A DNA stretch of 56,394 bases from Balneolales bacterium (GTDB lineage Bacteria; Bacteroidota; Rhodothermia; Balneolales; Natronogracilivirgulaceae). Shown here one piece after another: positions 8,609 to 17,053 of the stretch (the first letter of the stretch is position 1; each line of letters starts with the position of its first letter). A program made the position numbers and the translations under genes. The notes below the pieces were generated by a model. The model made no database searches. It was not told the DNA's origin and was given only the letters and a program-made list of their open reading frames with translations. The stretch lies in contig SLNO01000110.1 of assembly GCA_007132975.1 (NCBI GenBank), positions 1 through 56,394 of the forward strand, written 5' to 3'.

Positions 8609-9643
8609 TTACAGATTAAATTTCAGGGAGAAACGGTGCAATACGCCAAGGCGCTCCCTGGCAGCGAAGCCATAGTCCAGACCAAGGGAGTAGCGCTGGA
8701 CAGGCAGGTTGAATCCTACTCCAAAGTTCGGCAGGTAAATCTCATCCACACCAAACTCGTAGCCGGCGCGGGCATAGAACTGCTGCATGAACTGAAGTTC
8801 GGTACCGAGACTGAACCGTTCGGCATTGTCATTGGGATTGATGATCTGGCCGGTAACAACGACGTTCATCAGCTCGGACTGGTAAATATCGTACGCCGCT
8901 CCGAGGTTGAAGGTTGTGGGGGGCGATACCTCTTCAAAATCATCGAAAACGATAAATCCGTCGTCGTCGGTTTCCACATTTTCATGCGGACCCGGCCGGC
9001 GCCGGGTCTCCCCTCCAGGGGAAGCATCGAAACCGAAATTATTGATACCAACGGCAAACCGCAGCCCGGTATTGCCGACACGGTAGAAAAAGCCGATATC
9101 AACCACAGCAGTCCTGGTGGTGATCTCTTCGATGCGCTCATCCAGATATTTCAAAGTCACGCCATAGCTGAAAAGCGAAGTAAGTTCTTGCGCGAATGTC
9201 AGGCCGGCTGCCATGTGGATGGTCCGGAATGTCCTTCCGGTACCAAAGGGCTGAAATTCGGTGGTCTCTTCGATCTCGCCCGAGTCGAGGTAGGTAAGCG
9301 ACGCGCCAAATGCCATGTTCCGGTAACGGTGCACATAGGCTCCATAGTTCAGCGAGATATCGGTGAAATAGGCCGTATGGCCGAGGAAAAACTGATTCTG
9401 ATTCATCTGTGCCGCAAGGGCCGGGTTCCAGAACAGTGACGATGCGTCTTTTGAGTCAGCAATATTGGAATAGGCCATACCGGCAGAACGTGCGTCTACC
9501 CCTATTTTAAGGAACTGGAAGCCGGAGGTACCCGAACGTGATGATCCGAAACTCGGAAACACGTTTCGCGCGGCACTCTCACCAGCAAGGCAGAGCATCA
9601 GGACGATCACCGTTATGGACAGTAGTGTAAAACGTTTTTTCAT
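8609..9643 (-). CDS. PorV/PorQ-family outer membrane beta-barrel protein
   Basis: A 344-residue protein with a Sec signal peptide (MKKRFTLLSITVIVLMLC) and a predicted outer-membrane barrel. The motif LKIGVDARSAGMAYSNIAD followed by SSLFWNPALAA is the signature of the PorV/PorQ family (UPF0164/FadL-like), proteins that in T9SS organisms shuttle or attach secreted cargo at the outer membrane. The last strand ends in a hydrophobic/aromatic pattern (FSLKFNL). It lies between the TonB-dependent receptor (40 bases upstream) and the NHL lipoprotein (overlapping or adjacent), so the three form one transcription unit. It is unlikely to be the housekeeping PorV itself, because several paralogues exist per genome in these phyla and this copy sits beside a receptor. 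Confidence 0.85.
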   Translation of the reverse strand: MKKRFTLLSITVIVLMLCLAGESAARNVFPSFGSSRSGTSGFQFLKIGVDARSAGMAYSNIADSKDASSLFWNPALAAQMNQNQFFLGHTAYFTDISLNYGAYVHRYRNMAFGASLTYLDSGEIEETTEFQPFGTGRTFRTIHMAAGLTFAQELTSLFSYGVTLKYLDERIEEITTRTAVVDIGFFYRVGNTGLRFAVGINNFGFDASPGGETRRRPGPHENVETDDDGFIVFDDFEEVSPPTTFNLGAAYDIYQSELMNVVVTGQIINPNDNAERFSLGTELQFMQQFYARAGYEFGVDEIYLPNFGVGFNLPVQRYSLGLDYGFAARERLGVLHRFSLKFNL

Positions 9644-9683
9644 GCGTTGAGAAATACTTGTCGTGAGTTTTTCCGGTTACCCG

Positions 9684-12617
9684 TCAGAAATTAACGGCAA
9701 AGCCGAATACGATATGCCGCTGCTGCAGGAAGTTGGCAGGATTGAGATATGAGGGCTGGTTGTTGTCGCGCGGGTCCAGATATCTGGGATCCCGGACGTT
9801 AGCCGGCACGTCAAATGCCCTGTCTCCGCGCAGCGCGTTCAGTTCTTCCTGCGACTCGGGGTAGTCAGAGCGGTATGCTTTTCCGGTAACAGGATTGATA
9901 ATGGCCGGATTTTTTGCATTCAGAAGATTGGTCACCTCGAGGAAGGTGATCACGCGTGTGCTACCTATGCGGAACCAGCGCTGGAAGTTCAGGTCAAATA
10001 TCCACCAGGACGGACCAACCTCTGAGAACCGCATGGACGGATCGTTATCCCTTTCGTAAATTGGCCTCCAGTCGCGTTCACCGGTAACAGGATTCCTCTG
10101 GAATTCGACAAACTCAAACGGTGTATAGCGCATTCCGCTGCGGAAATTCCCCGCAACATAGAGTTTCATCTGATTCAGCGGAGCCAGCCCGAACAGCGGA
10201 TTCGGCCTGTCGTAGGTGAATGTGGCGTTGGCCTTGATGTCCCACGGGCGATCCCATGCCAGGGGTGTTTCCACGTTGAAACCGAACTGGTCGCCGGCGA
10301 TAATGTTCCTCAAGGCGTCGTTGGAAGTGGAGCTGAGACCTTCGGCACGGGAATAGGTGACCGAGATGTTGCCCATGAACCAGTCGCGGTGCCGTTTGAT
10401 GTAGCTGACTTCCACGCCGCGAACCCTTGCGAAGTCACCGTTGACGCGGAAGTTCCGTTCGGTATCACGCCCGGTGGCGTCCTGAATGATGAGCCGCTCG
10501 GATGTGATGAAGTCGTACTTGTCGCTCCAGAAAGCCGAGATGTTCAGGGCATCGTTTGCGGAGAGCTGATTCCTTAATCCGATTTCGTAGGAGATATCGA
10601 CCTCGGGATTCAGGTTCGGGTTTCCAAGATCGGACAGGAAGGAACGGTCCTGATAGAACGGGTCAAGTCCAGCGTAAATAAAGGACGGGTGCGGGAGTTT
10701 GCTCTTGTGCCCGTAATTGAAATAAAGCACCTGGTTTTCCCTCACAGGGAATGATACGCTTATCCGCGGAAGCAGGCGCATTTTAAAACGGTTGCCGAAG
10801 AGGTTGTAGGTATCCTCGTAGTACGCCTCCCTGATCTCGTCCGCGATGGGAGCAAGCGGGTCATCAATCAGGTCATCGACATACTTGCCGGGGAACCAGT
10901 ACTCAAGCCGAAGGCCAAGGTTGGCAATAAGCCCCTGATAGCGTATCTGGTCACTTACATAGAGCGCCCCCCGACGCGGCTGCACGTTCCAGATATCCGA
11001 CGAAGAGCCAAGCCGCAGGGTCTCGGTAAAGGTTTCTTCATCAATCTGGATGGGAGCGCCAACCCATGGACGCCGAATACTGATCCATTGATAATCGTTG
11101 AACCTCATCTCAAGGCCGACATTGAGACGGTTGTTCCTGTTGAAGAAATAGTTGGTGGTGGTGATCCGGACGGTGTACTCCTCGGCAAAGTGATCGTGCC
11201 AGAGTGTAGCCAGCCCGCCGTTGTTGATCAGTCCGGGACCCGGCAGCACATAGCGAAACTGGTCGGAAGCGTCGAACGGCACGGTGGGCGGTGTGACAAT
11301 ACTCTCTCCGTCAAACTCCCCTTCCACCACGGCAGGTCTCCAGTGGCGGCCGTTCACATCGGCGCGCAGACGGGTGAACATCCTACTCACCTGAATGTCA
11401 TAAAACATTCGCGGATTGAGGGTGTGCGTCCATTTCACATAGGCCACCTTGCTGTCATGCGCATAGGTGTTCGCATTATCCAGGTTCAGTGAATGGAAAA
11501 ACTGGTAGCCGGGACGAATCTGCACGTCATCACCGACGATCTGGAGCATCCTAGTATTCTGGTTGACCGTCAGCGAACGCTGGTAGGAGGCTTCAAAGCG
11601 CATGGAGGGACGAATGCGCCAGGTGATCTTTCCCATGGCGCTCCACCGGTTGTCCTGTCGGGGCGACCAGAAGTTGTTGTCGATGAGTGAAGTCTGCACC
11701 TGGTCGGCCGTGTTCTTGAAAAACTCGTTGGACACATTTGCCTGGGCGGCCACGAAGAAAGTCATGGTACCAGGCGTATTGATGCCCAGCGCCGGGAGCA
11801 GCGACTGATAGAGCTGCACAGGTCCGCCCATGCTTAATTCATAGATATCTGTGAAAAAATTGCTGGATGTGGCCGTCATTCGACCGGGGTTATCCCGTTT
11901 GTGGGAGAAATAGCCGGAATAGTTCTGGCCTCCCTCCTGGGTCCTGACACTGACCACGCCCGATGTGACATCCCCCACTTCAGCTCCCACTCCACCTGTG
12001 GTCACCTCCACTTCCGCGTAGGCTCCCGCACCCAGATCGAGCCCGAACCCGGTGCCGGCCAGCGGATCCTGAGCCGAAACACCATCCACAATAAATGCGG
12101 TTTCCGAGGAGCGTCCACCCCGGATGTAGAGTCCTGTCGGGTCACGGATCACCCCTGCCTGCTGGCCCACGACTTCGTCGATCCTGCGGACGGGTGCTGC
12201 CTGTATCTCATCCCTTCCAACCCGGGATGATGTGGATGACTGTTCGATATCAAAGATGGGTCTTTCGCCGATGATGACAACTTCGTCTTCGGCGGTGAGC
12301 ACCTGCTCCCGCAGGCGGATGTTCAGTTCTACCGTTTCACCCGGTTCCACCCTGATACCCGTATAAAGCTGGCGCTCGAACCCTACATAACTGAATTCGA
12401 TATCATAGCTTCCAGGGCGCACGTTGGATATATTGAAACGGCCGTTGATGTCTGAAGACGCCCCCAGGGCCGTGCCCCGGATGATGACGTTCACACCGAT
12501 GAGCTCTTCACCGGTATCGGCATCGGTAATGCGTCCGGTTATCTGGCCTGTTTGCGCCGCCAGCTGCGCAGCTGACAAAACAAAAAATGTGAGTAAAAAT
12601 AGGCAGGTTCTAAACAT
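9684..12617 (-). CDS. TonB-dependent receptor with N-terminal carboxypeptidase-regulatory-like domain
   Basis: A 977-residue outer membrane receptor. The signal peptide ends near residue 21 (LSAAQLAAQTG). A CarboxypepD_reg-like beta-sandwich follows (about 24-110; GRITDADTGEELIGVNVIIRG), then a short linker and the plug domain (about 125-240; VVGQQAGVIRDPTGLYIRGG and AFIVDGVSAQDPL). A large 22-stranded barrel ends with the aromatic residue expected for barrel assembly (VFGFAVNF). Such receptors import large or scarce substrates using TonB energy; the ligand is unknown. No SusD-like partner is present, so this is not a classical polysaccharide locus. It begins 10 bases after a lipoprotein gene and is followed by a PorV-family barrel, suggesting a surface complex of lipoprotein, receptor and barrel. 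Confidence 0.95.
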   Translation of the reverse strand: MFRTCLFLLTFFVLSAAQLAAQTGQITGRITDADTGEELIGVNVIIRGTALGASSDINGRFNISNVRPGSYDIEFSYVGFERQLYTGIRVEPGETVELNIRLREQVLTAEDEVVIIGERPIFDIEQSSTSSRVGRDEIQAAPVRRIDEVVGQQAGVIRDPTGLYIRGGRSSETAFIVDGVSAQDPLAGTGFGLDLGAGAYAEVEVTTGGVGAEVGDVTSGVVSVRTQEGGQNYSGYFSHKRDNPGRMTATSSNFFTDIYELSMGGPVQLYQSLLPALGINTPGTMTFFVAAQANVSNEFFKNTADQVQTSLIDNNFWSPRQDNRWSAMGKITWRIRPSMRFEASYQRSLTVNQNTRMLQIVGDDVQIRPGYQFFHSLNLDNANTYAHDSKVAYVKWTHTLNPRMFYDIQVSRMFTRLRADVNGRHWRPAVVEGEFDGESIVTPPTVPFDASDQFRYVLPGPGLINNGGLATLWHDHFAEEYTVRITTTNYFFNRNNRLNVGLEMRFNDYQWISIRRPWVGAPIQIDEETFTETLRLGSSSDIWNVQPRRGALYVSDQIRYQGLIANLGLRLEYWFPGKYVDDLIDDPLAPIADEIREAYYEDTYNLFGNRFKMRLLPRISVSFPVRENQVLYFNYGHKSKLPHPSFIYAGLDPFYQDRSFLSDLGNPNLNPEVDISYEIGLRNQLSANDALNISAFWSDKYDFITSERLIIQDATGRDTERNFRVNGDFARVRGVEVSYIKRHRDWFMGNISVTYSRAEGLSSTSNDALRNIIAGDQFGFNVETPLAWDRPWDIKANATFTYDRPNPLFGLAPLNQMKLYVAGNFRSGMRYTPFEFVEFQRNPVTGERDWRPIYERDNDPSMRFSEVGPSWWIFDLNFQRWFRIGSTRVITFLEVTNLLNAKNPAIINPVTGKAYRSDYPESQEELNALRGDRAFDVPANVRDPRYLDPRDNNQPSYLNPANFLQQRHIVFGFAVNF

Positions 12618-12627
12618 CGTTACCGGA

Positions 12628-14184
12628 TTAATCTACTGGGAAATTTAGTTCTTCGAGGAAAAATCGCATTGTGCGGTTGAGGCCTTCACCCGCTTCGATG
12701 CGTTCGAGCTGATATCCAAGGAAGATGATGGAATTGTCCGGGGCTCCGGTTGCCAGGAGTTTGGAGAATTCGACATTCGGATCATGGAATGGGAGCAACC
12801 GGAACTCAGCGTTGAAAAAGCGCCTGGTGTCTCCTGCAGGAAAGGCGGGATAGGAGCTTCGTGAGTCACGGATAATGGTAAGCGTATCAGAAAGCTCAGC
12901 GTTTACCGGCAGCAGCCTGGCGTTGCGCGGTATGTTGAATCCAATGAAACCACCTGGCGGGACACTCTCCATACGCTCAAAAGGCAGGAAGTTGAAGATC
13001 GGGTCGTCATCATCCAGCCGTTTGGTCGGGATGTTCACGAACATGGTTCCACCGTTTTCGAAAAACTCAATAGTAGAACGGAGCGCATAGGTTATGTTTC
13101 GGTCGATATCGTCGGATACCCAGTAAATATGGTCCCATTCGGCAAGTACCTGGTTCAGTGTTGGGTCGACCGGACGGTGGAAAGCCCTCGAAATCGGTAC
13201 TTTTTGTCCGCCGGAGGCCACACCATCAAGCGTTTCAATGTAGTCGAACTGGGTGATGCCGATATCCCTGAGGACCTGTCTGTGGCGCGCCATGGCGTCA
13301 GGCCTGGCCACGCCGGCATAGTCGTTGATGAAGAGCACCCTTGAGGTCTGTTCCTTAATGAACCAGGTGAAACTGTCGATGGGACTGGTAGCTTCGGCAT
13401 TGTCAACAGCACGGATATAAAACGTGTTCTCGCTATCCATGCGGATGTTGTCCAGCACAATGTCGCTTCGGGTGAAACTTCTTCCGAGGTAGACGGTTGC
13501 AGAGGTCTGGTCGCCGGCCGGCTCAGTGATTCGGAAACTGAGGAAGCTGACATCAACCGGGATCCGGGTCCATTCTGCAAGTGTGTCGTTCATGACAACT
13601 TCGAAGTGAGACAGGTTATCGTCACCGTCGGGGTCTGTCGCGGTCCAGCCGATGCTGGCGACATGGTATGTGGTATCGGGCGGGGCTTCCATCTCCTGCT
13701 GGGGAGTGGCGACACGGTGGATATTAACTTCCGGAGGAGAATTTTCTATGGGAAATATGACCGATGCTCCCTCGGGATCACGCAAGTCTTCGTTGTCTAT
13801 GGCCCTGACGGTAAAGCGCACGTCGGCAATTTTTTCGCCGGGAGGAATGGGAAGGACAAAAACGCTGTCGGTCCGTTCGGTCCGGATCCATTCAACTTCC
13901 CCTTCCGTCTCGGGGGAATAGATCCAGTCCCTGTCTGTGATAGCATACTCGAAGGCAACCACATATCCGTCGGGGTCATCACCCCACCAGGAAATATGAA
14001 CCTGGCTGACAAGCCTGCGTTCAGCACTGTTATCCTGATCCAGGTTGATCTCATTTACTGTGAGAAAGGTCCGGGGCGGCTGGTTTTCTTTCAGATTGCC
14101 GGTGAGTCCGGCGTCACAGGACACCAGTCCGGCCAATATCAGGGTGACAATCCAAAAAGGAAGCAGGCGGTAGATCATCGTCAT
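12628..14184 (-). CDS. Lipoprotein with fibronectin-like domains and a C-terminal alpha/beta domain
   Basis: A 518-residue exported protein with lipobox LVSC after a hydrophobic run. The start could be the ATG at 14184 or the one two codons later (14178); both keep the signal. Residues about 30-270 look like two Ig/Fn3-type repeats: each contains a D-P-D-G turn (WWGDDPDGYVVAFEYAI and GWTATDPDGDDNLSHFEV) and ends in FYIRAVDNA-type strands. Residues about 275-400 read like a Rossmann-type glutamine-amidotransferase-like fold (VLFINDYAG, then YWVSDDI, then FFENGGTMFVNIP), seen in other secreted proteins of these phyla and usually without catalytic residues. It is the first gene after a strong terminator and starts the unit that continues into the TonB-dependent receptor. 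Its function is unknown; a surface-binding partner of the receptor is plausible. Confidence 0.75.
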   Translation of the reverse strand: MTMIYRLLPFWIVTLILAGLVSCDAGLTGNLKENQPPRTFLTVNEINLDQDNSAERRLVSQVHISWWGDDPDGYVVAFEYAITDRDWIYSPETEGEVEWIRTERTDSVFVLPIPPGEKIADVRFTVRAIDNEDLRDPEGASVIFPIENSPPEVNIHRVATPQQEMEAPPDTTYHVASIGWTATDPDGDDNLSHFEVVMNDTLAEWTRIPVDVSFLSFRITEPAGDQTSATVYLGRSFTRSDIVLDNIRMDSENTFYIRAVDNAEATSPIDSFTWFIKEQTSRVLFINDYAGVARPDAMARHRQVLRDIGITQFDYIETLDGVASGGQKVPISRAFHRPVDPTLNQVLAEWDHIYWVSDDIDRNITYALRSTIEFFENGGTMFVNIPTKRLDDDDPIFNFLPFERMESVPPGGFIGFNIPRNARLLPVNAELSDTLTIIRDSRSSYPAFPAGDTRRFFNAEFRLLPFHDPNVEFSKLLATGAPDNSIIFLGYQLERIEAGEGLNRTMRFFLEELNFPVD

Positions 14185-14192
14185 AGGTTTTC

Positions 14193-14236
14193 AAAAAAAT
14201 AATGGGGGCAGAAACCGGGATCCCCGGTTTCTGCCC
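14193..14236 (-). terminator. Strong intrinsic terminator between the T9SS cargo gene and the lipoprotein gene
   Basis: A perfect 14-bp stem (14206-14219 with 14223-14236) closes a 3-base loop and is followed on the minus strand by a T-rich tail (A-run 14193-14199). It lies between the stop at 14252 and the next start at 14184, separating two genes that otherwise look like one operon. Confidence 0.88.
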
Positions 14237-14251
14237 TTGCTTCAGGAAATA

Positions 14252-16996
14252 TTACTTCACGAGCATCATTTTACGCGTCTGGACAAACGAACCGGCTTCC
14301 ATCCGATAAATGTAGACACCACTGGCAAGCCTGGTGGCATCAAACTCAACGGTATGGCTTCCGGGGCTCAGCTCCTCGTTGACAAGGACCTGCACCTGAC
14401 GTCCAAGCACGTCATAGATGGCTATTCTCACATGCGACTGGTTGGGAACATCGTACCTGATATTTGTAGCAGGGTTGAACGGGTTCGGATAGTTCTGCTC
14501 CAGGGCGAATCGCTGTGGAAGATCGCTGTCTTCGGCCGATGTCTGTGCGGCACGTTCCAGAGTCACAGTTCGCGAAACCGGGTTGAAGTTGGGACCGGTT
14601 TTGGTTGACACCTGAACAGTATCCCTGCCGTCGCTGGCAAGGATGGTCCAGATAAACTGTTCGGAGTCACCATCTTCAAGGTCACGTGCATCGAGCAGGC
14701 CATCAAGATCGGCGTATCTGATAATGGCACGGCTTGCGGTTCCGTCTTCCAGTGAAAGCTGTGTGTAGAGCGGTGCCTGGAATGATTCGTCACCCGGAGT
14801 TGAGAGCGCGAAGATGTAGATTACCTCATCACCATCACGGTCGGTCGTGGAAGCCCACTGCACCTCAAGGTTCCTGGATACGGTAAACTGCGCGTTGTTG
14901 GCCGGTAAGAACAGCGGGAACACACGGCCCGGGAAGAACATATCTTCTACCGGCTTGACATCATCGGCTTGACGCATGGTCATTTTGGGGTTGCCGAAGT
15001 TGAATCCGTACACTCCCTGAACATACTCGAGAAGGGCACCGTCTTTGATGTCATCGTTGTAGCTTGCCGCAAAATTAGCCAGCACCCTCAGATTGTTCTG
15101 AGCAATGTTGAAACGGACACGAACTGACGGATTACCGTCCTCTGGAGTACCGGAAGCAAAGGCCCACTCACCGAAGTCACTTGCCGGCGCGTCAGCCTGG
15201 CTGGTGGCAACATGCGCATCCTCGATACGAATCACCATAGCCTCATAGGGAGCACCACGGTGATCCTGACCCGTGAGGTCGTTGGTAGTCACCACGGGAA
15301 TATACTGTTCGTAGTCAACCCCGCTTTCCACCAGATCAAAGACCGGGCTCTGAAGGAAGGTGATATTCGCGAAGTTGTTGTTTGTATTGGTATTTCCTAC
15401 CTCTGTTGCCGTCAAATTGATGCGATCACCCCTGCGCAAGGAGAGCGTCTGCGTATCGGGTTCCAGAAAAAGACCGGACCAAGGTTCTGCACTGTCATGG
15501 ATGACAATGAAACCGTCCGCAGAATCAGCAACAACGACTGCCGTGATGTCTACAGGGATTTCGCCAAGCCCGAAGAGGGGGCTGGGACCTCGCATCCCGT
15601 CTGGTGTCCGGGTGATGCTTGAAATACTGTTCACGGCAGAATCAAGCACGAAGAACCTGAGATCGAGCGGTTCACCATCAAGCAGGTCACCATCGCGGAT
15701 GGTTCCTGTGATGTCATTAGAATCTGTGGCACGGATTTCAAAGCTGACGGATGTCAGGTCCGCGAATAATGGGAATGTGAACTCGTAATTGCCATTACTT
15801 CCGCTCAGCTCCACCTCCGTTTCCTCGCCTTCTACTCGATAGGCCAGCACAACTCTTTCGACAGTAGCGTCATCGGTTGCCGGTGCTACATTGAAACTGA
15901 CCGTTACCGCTTCCGTTGAAGTGGGGGTCAAATTGCTGATGCTGTAGTTTGAGAAGATGGGCGGGAAACCGATGATTTCCAGGTCATTCGGGATTTCGTA
16001 TGGATAGAATCCAGGAAGGTTTTCATTGGTGTAGCGGATGGCATCATTGCCAAGTCCAAGCCAGCGGACTCCGTCTTCCATGGCAACAATGGCGAATGCT
16101 GCTGAATTATCCGCTTCGAGGTTGTCAGGGTCAAAGGTGTTTACTACCACATAGCCGCTATAATTAATGACGGCACCTGGCGGCGGCGGTTCATACAGGC
16201 CATCTTCTTCCTGTCCTGCAGGAGGCTGCGGACCTGAGGATTCGATACGCCGGTAATTGTACCCAGTACGGTATCCGGCGGTGCGGTCATTGCGATAACG
16301 GAGTGATGTATCACGGTTGTAGGCAATTACCCCACTGTCGCCTATGTACATCCAGGGGCGGGTACTCGTAAGATCCCGGTTTTGGATCACCGCGCCTTCG
16401 ATCCGGACATACTGCGCATGGTACTTTGTATAATTATCGAAGCGGGCTTCAATACCGGTATCAACAACCCTGTTCAGTTCCGAAAGCGGGATGATCCAGG
16501 GGTCCAGCAAAGACTGGTATTTTTCGAAATCAGGATCATTCCAGACGTCGCCTTCGCTTTCAATATCGTCAGTATTAAACTGGGCAACGTTGCCGAAGAA
16601 GGTTAGTACTCCACGTACGGTGATAATGTCACCACGCTCGAGATTCTCCAGTGTATTGAGTCCGGGACCATCCACAACAAGCTGCATTCCCATGCCGTCG
16701 CGTCCCTGGGAGTAGGCCGTGGTATCGATTACAAATACGTGTATACGGCCAATAGCGCCGGTTTCGGCATCGAAAGAGGCAAGCCCGGAGTTTCTCGGGT
16801 AGGAGCTCACCATGGCGGTGAACTCAACCAGGGAATCCACCATGGGATGGTTTTGCACATCCTGGAAGGTTTCTGGAGTCACCTCATAGGTATTCAGGTC
16901 CTTGATGGTGATCCGAGGAATATCTGCATGCGCCGAGGTTAACCCAAGGGCAAAAACAAACAGTCCGCAAATGAAGGTTTGGTATATCTTCTTCAT
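14252..16996 (-). CDS. T9SS type A sorting-domain protein with OB-fold-like repeats
   Basis: A 914-residue secreted protein. Residues 1-24 are a Sec signal peptide. Several OB-fold-like segments follow: VEFTAMVSSYPRNSG with GDIITVRGVLTFFGNVAQF; AQYVRIEGAVIQNRD; and GEIPVDITAVVVADSADG with RRGDRINLTATEVG. These resemble the OB modules that accompany extracellular nucleases such as YhcR, but no nuclease motif is visible here. About residues 730-815 hold an Ig-like domain (NAQFTVSRNLEVQWAS). The C-terminal about 85 residues are a typical T9SS type A domain: FALEQNYPNPFNPATNI, then VLGRQVQVLVN, then ASGVYIYRMEAG and TRKMMLVK. The protein should be exported by T9SS and anchored or released at the surface. 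It lies 57 bases after another large secreted protein. Ligand and activity are unknown. Confidence 0.85.
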   Translation of the reverse strand: MKKIYQTFICGLFVFALGLTSAHADIPRITIKDLNTYEVTPETFQDVQNHPMVDSLVEFTAMVSSYPRNSGLASFDAETGAIGRIHVFVIDTTAYSQGRDGMGMQLVVDGPGLNTLENLERGDIITVRGVLTFFGNVAQFNTDDIESEGDVWNDPDFEKYQSLLDPWIIPLSELNRVVDTGIEARFDNYTKYHAQYVRIEGAVIQNRDLTSTRPWMYIGDSGVIAYNRDTSLRYRNDRTAGYRTGYNYRRIESSGPQPPAGQEEDGLYEPPPPGAVINYSGYVVVNTFDPDNLEADNSAAFAIVAMEDGVRWLGLGNDAIRYTNENLPGFYPYEIPNDLEIIGFPPIFSNYSISNLTPTSTEAVTVSFNVAPATDDATVERVVLAYRVEGEETEVELSGSNGNYEFTFPLFADLTSVSFEIRATDSNDITGTIRDGDLLDGEPLDLRFFVLDSAVNSISSITRTPDGMRGPSPLFGLGEIPVDITAVVVADSADGFIVIHDSAEPWSGLFLEPDTQTLSLRRGDRINLTATEVGNTNTNNNFANITFLQSPVFDLVESGVDYEQYIPVVTTNDLTGQDHRGAPYEAMVIRIEDAHVATSQADAPASDFGEWAFASGTPEDGNPSVRVRFNIAQNNLRVLANFAASYNDDIKDGALLEYVQGVYGFNFGNPKMTMRQADDVKPVEDMFFPGRVFPLFLPANNAQFTVSRNLEVQWASTTDRDGDEVIYIFALSTPGDESFQAPLYTQLSLEDGTASRAIIRYADLDGLLDARDLEDGDSEQFIWTILASDGRDTVQVSTKTGPNFNPVSRTVTLERAAQTSAEDSDLPQRFALEQNYPNPFNPATNIRYDVPNQSHVRIAIYDVLGRQVQVLVNEELSPGSHTVEFDATRLASGVYIYRMEAGSFVQTRKMMLVK

Positions 16997-17053
16997 ATAT
17001 CGTTAAGGTTTGATTGGTTATGTGGTTTGTATTCTGATGCTTTAAAATCGGTC

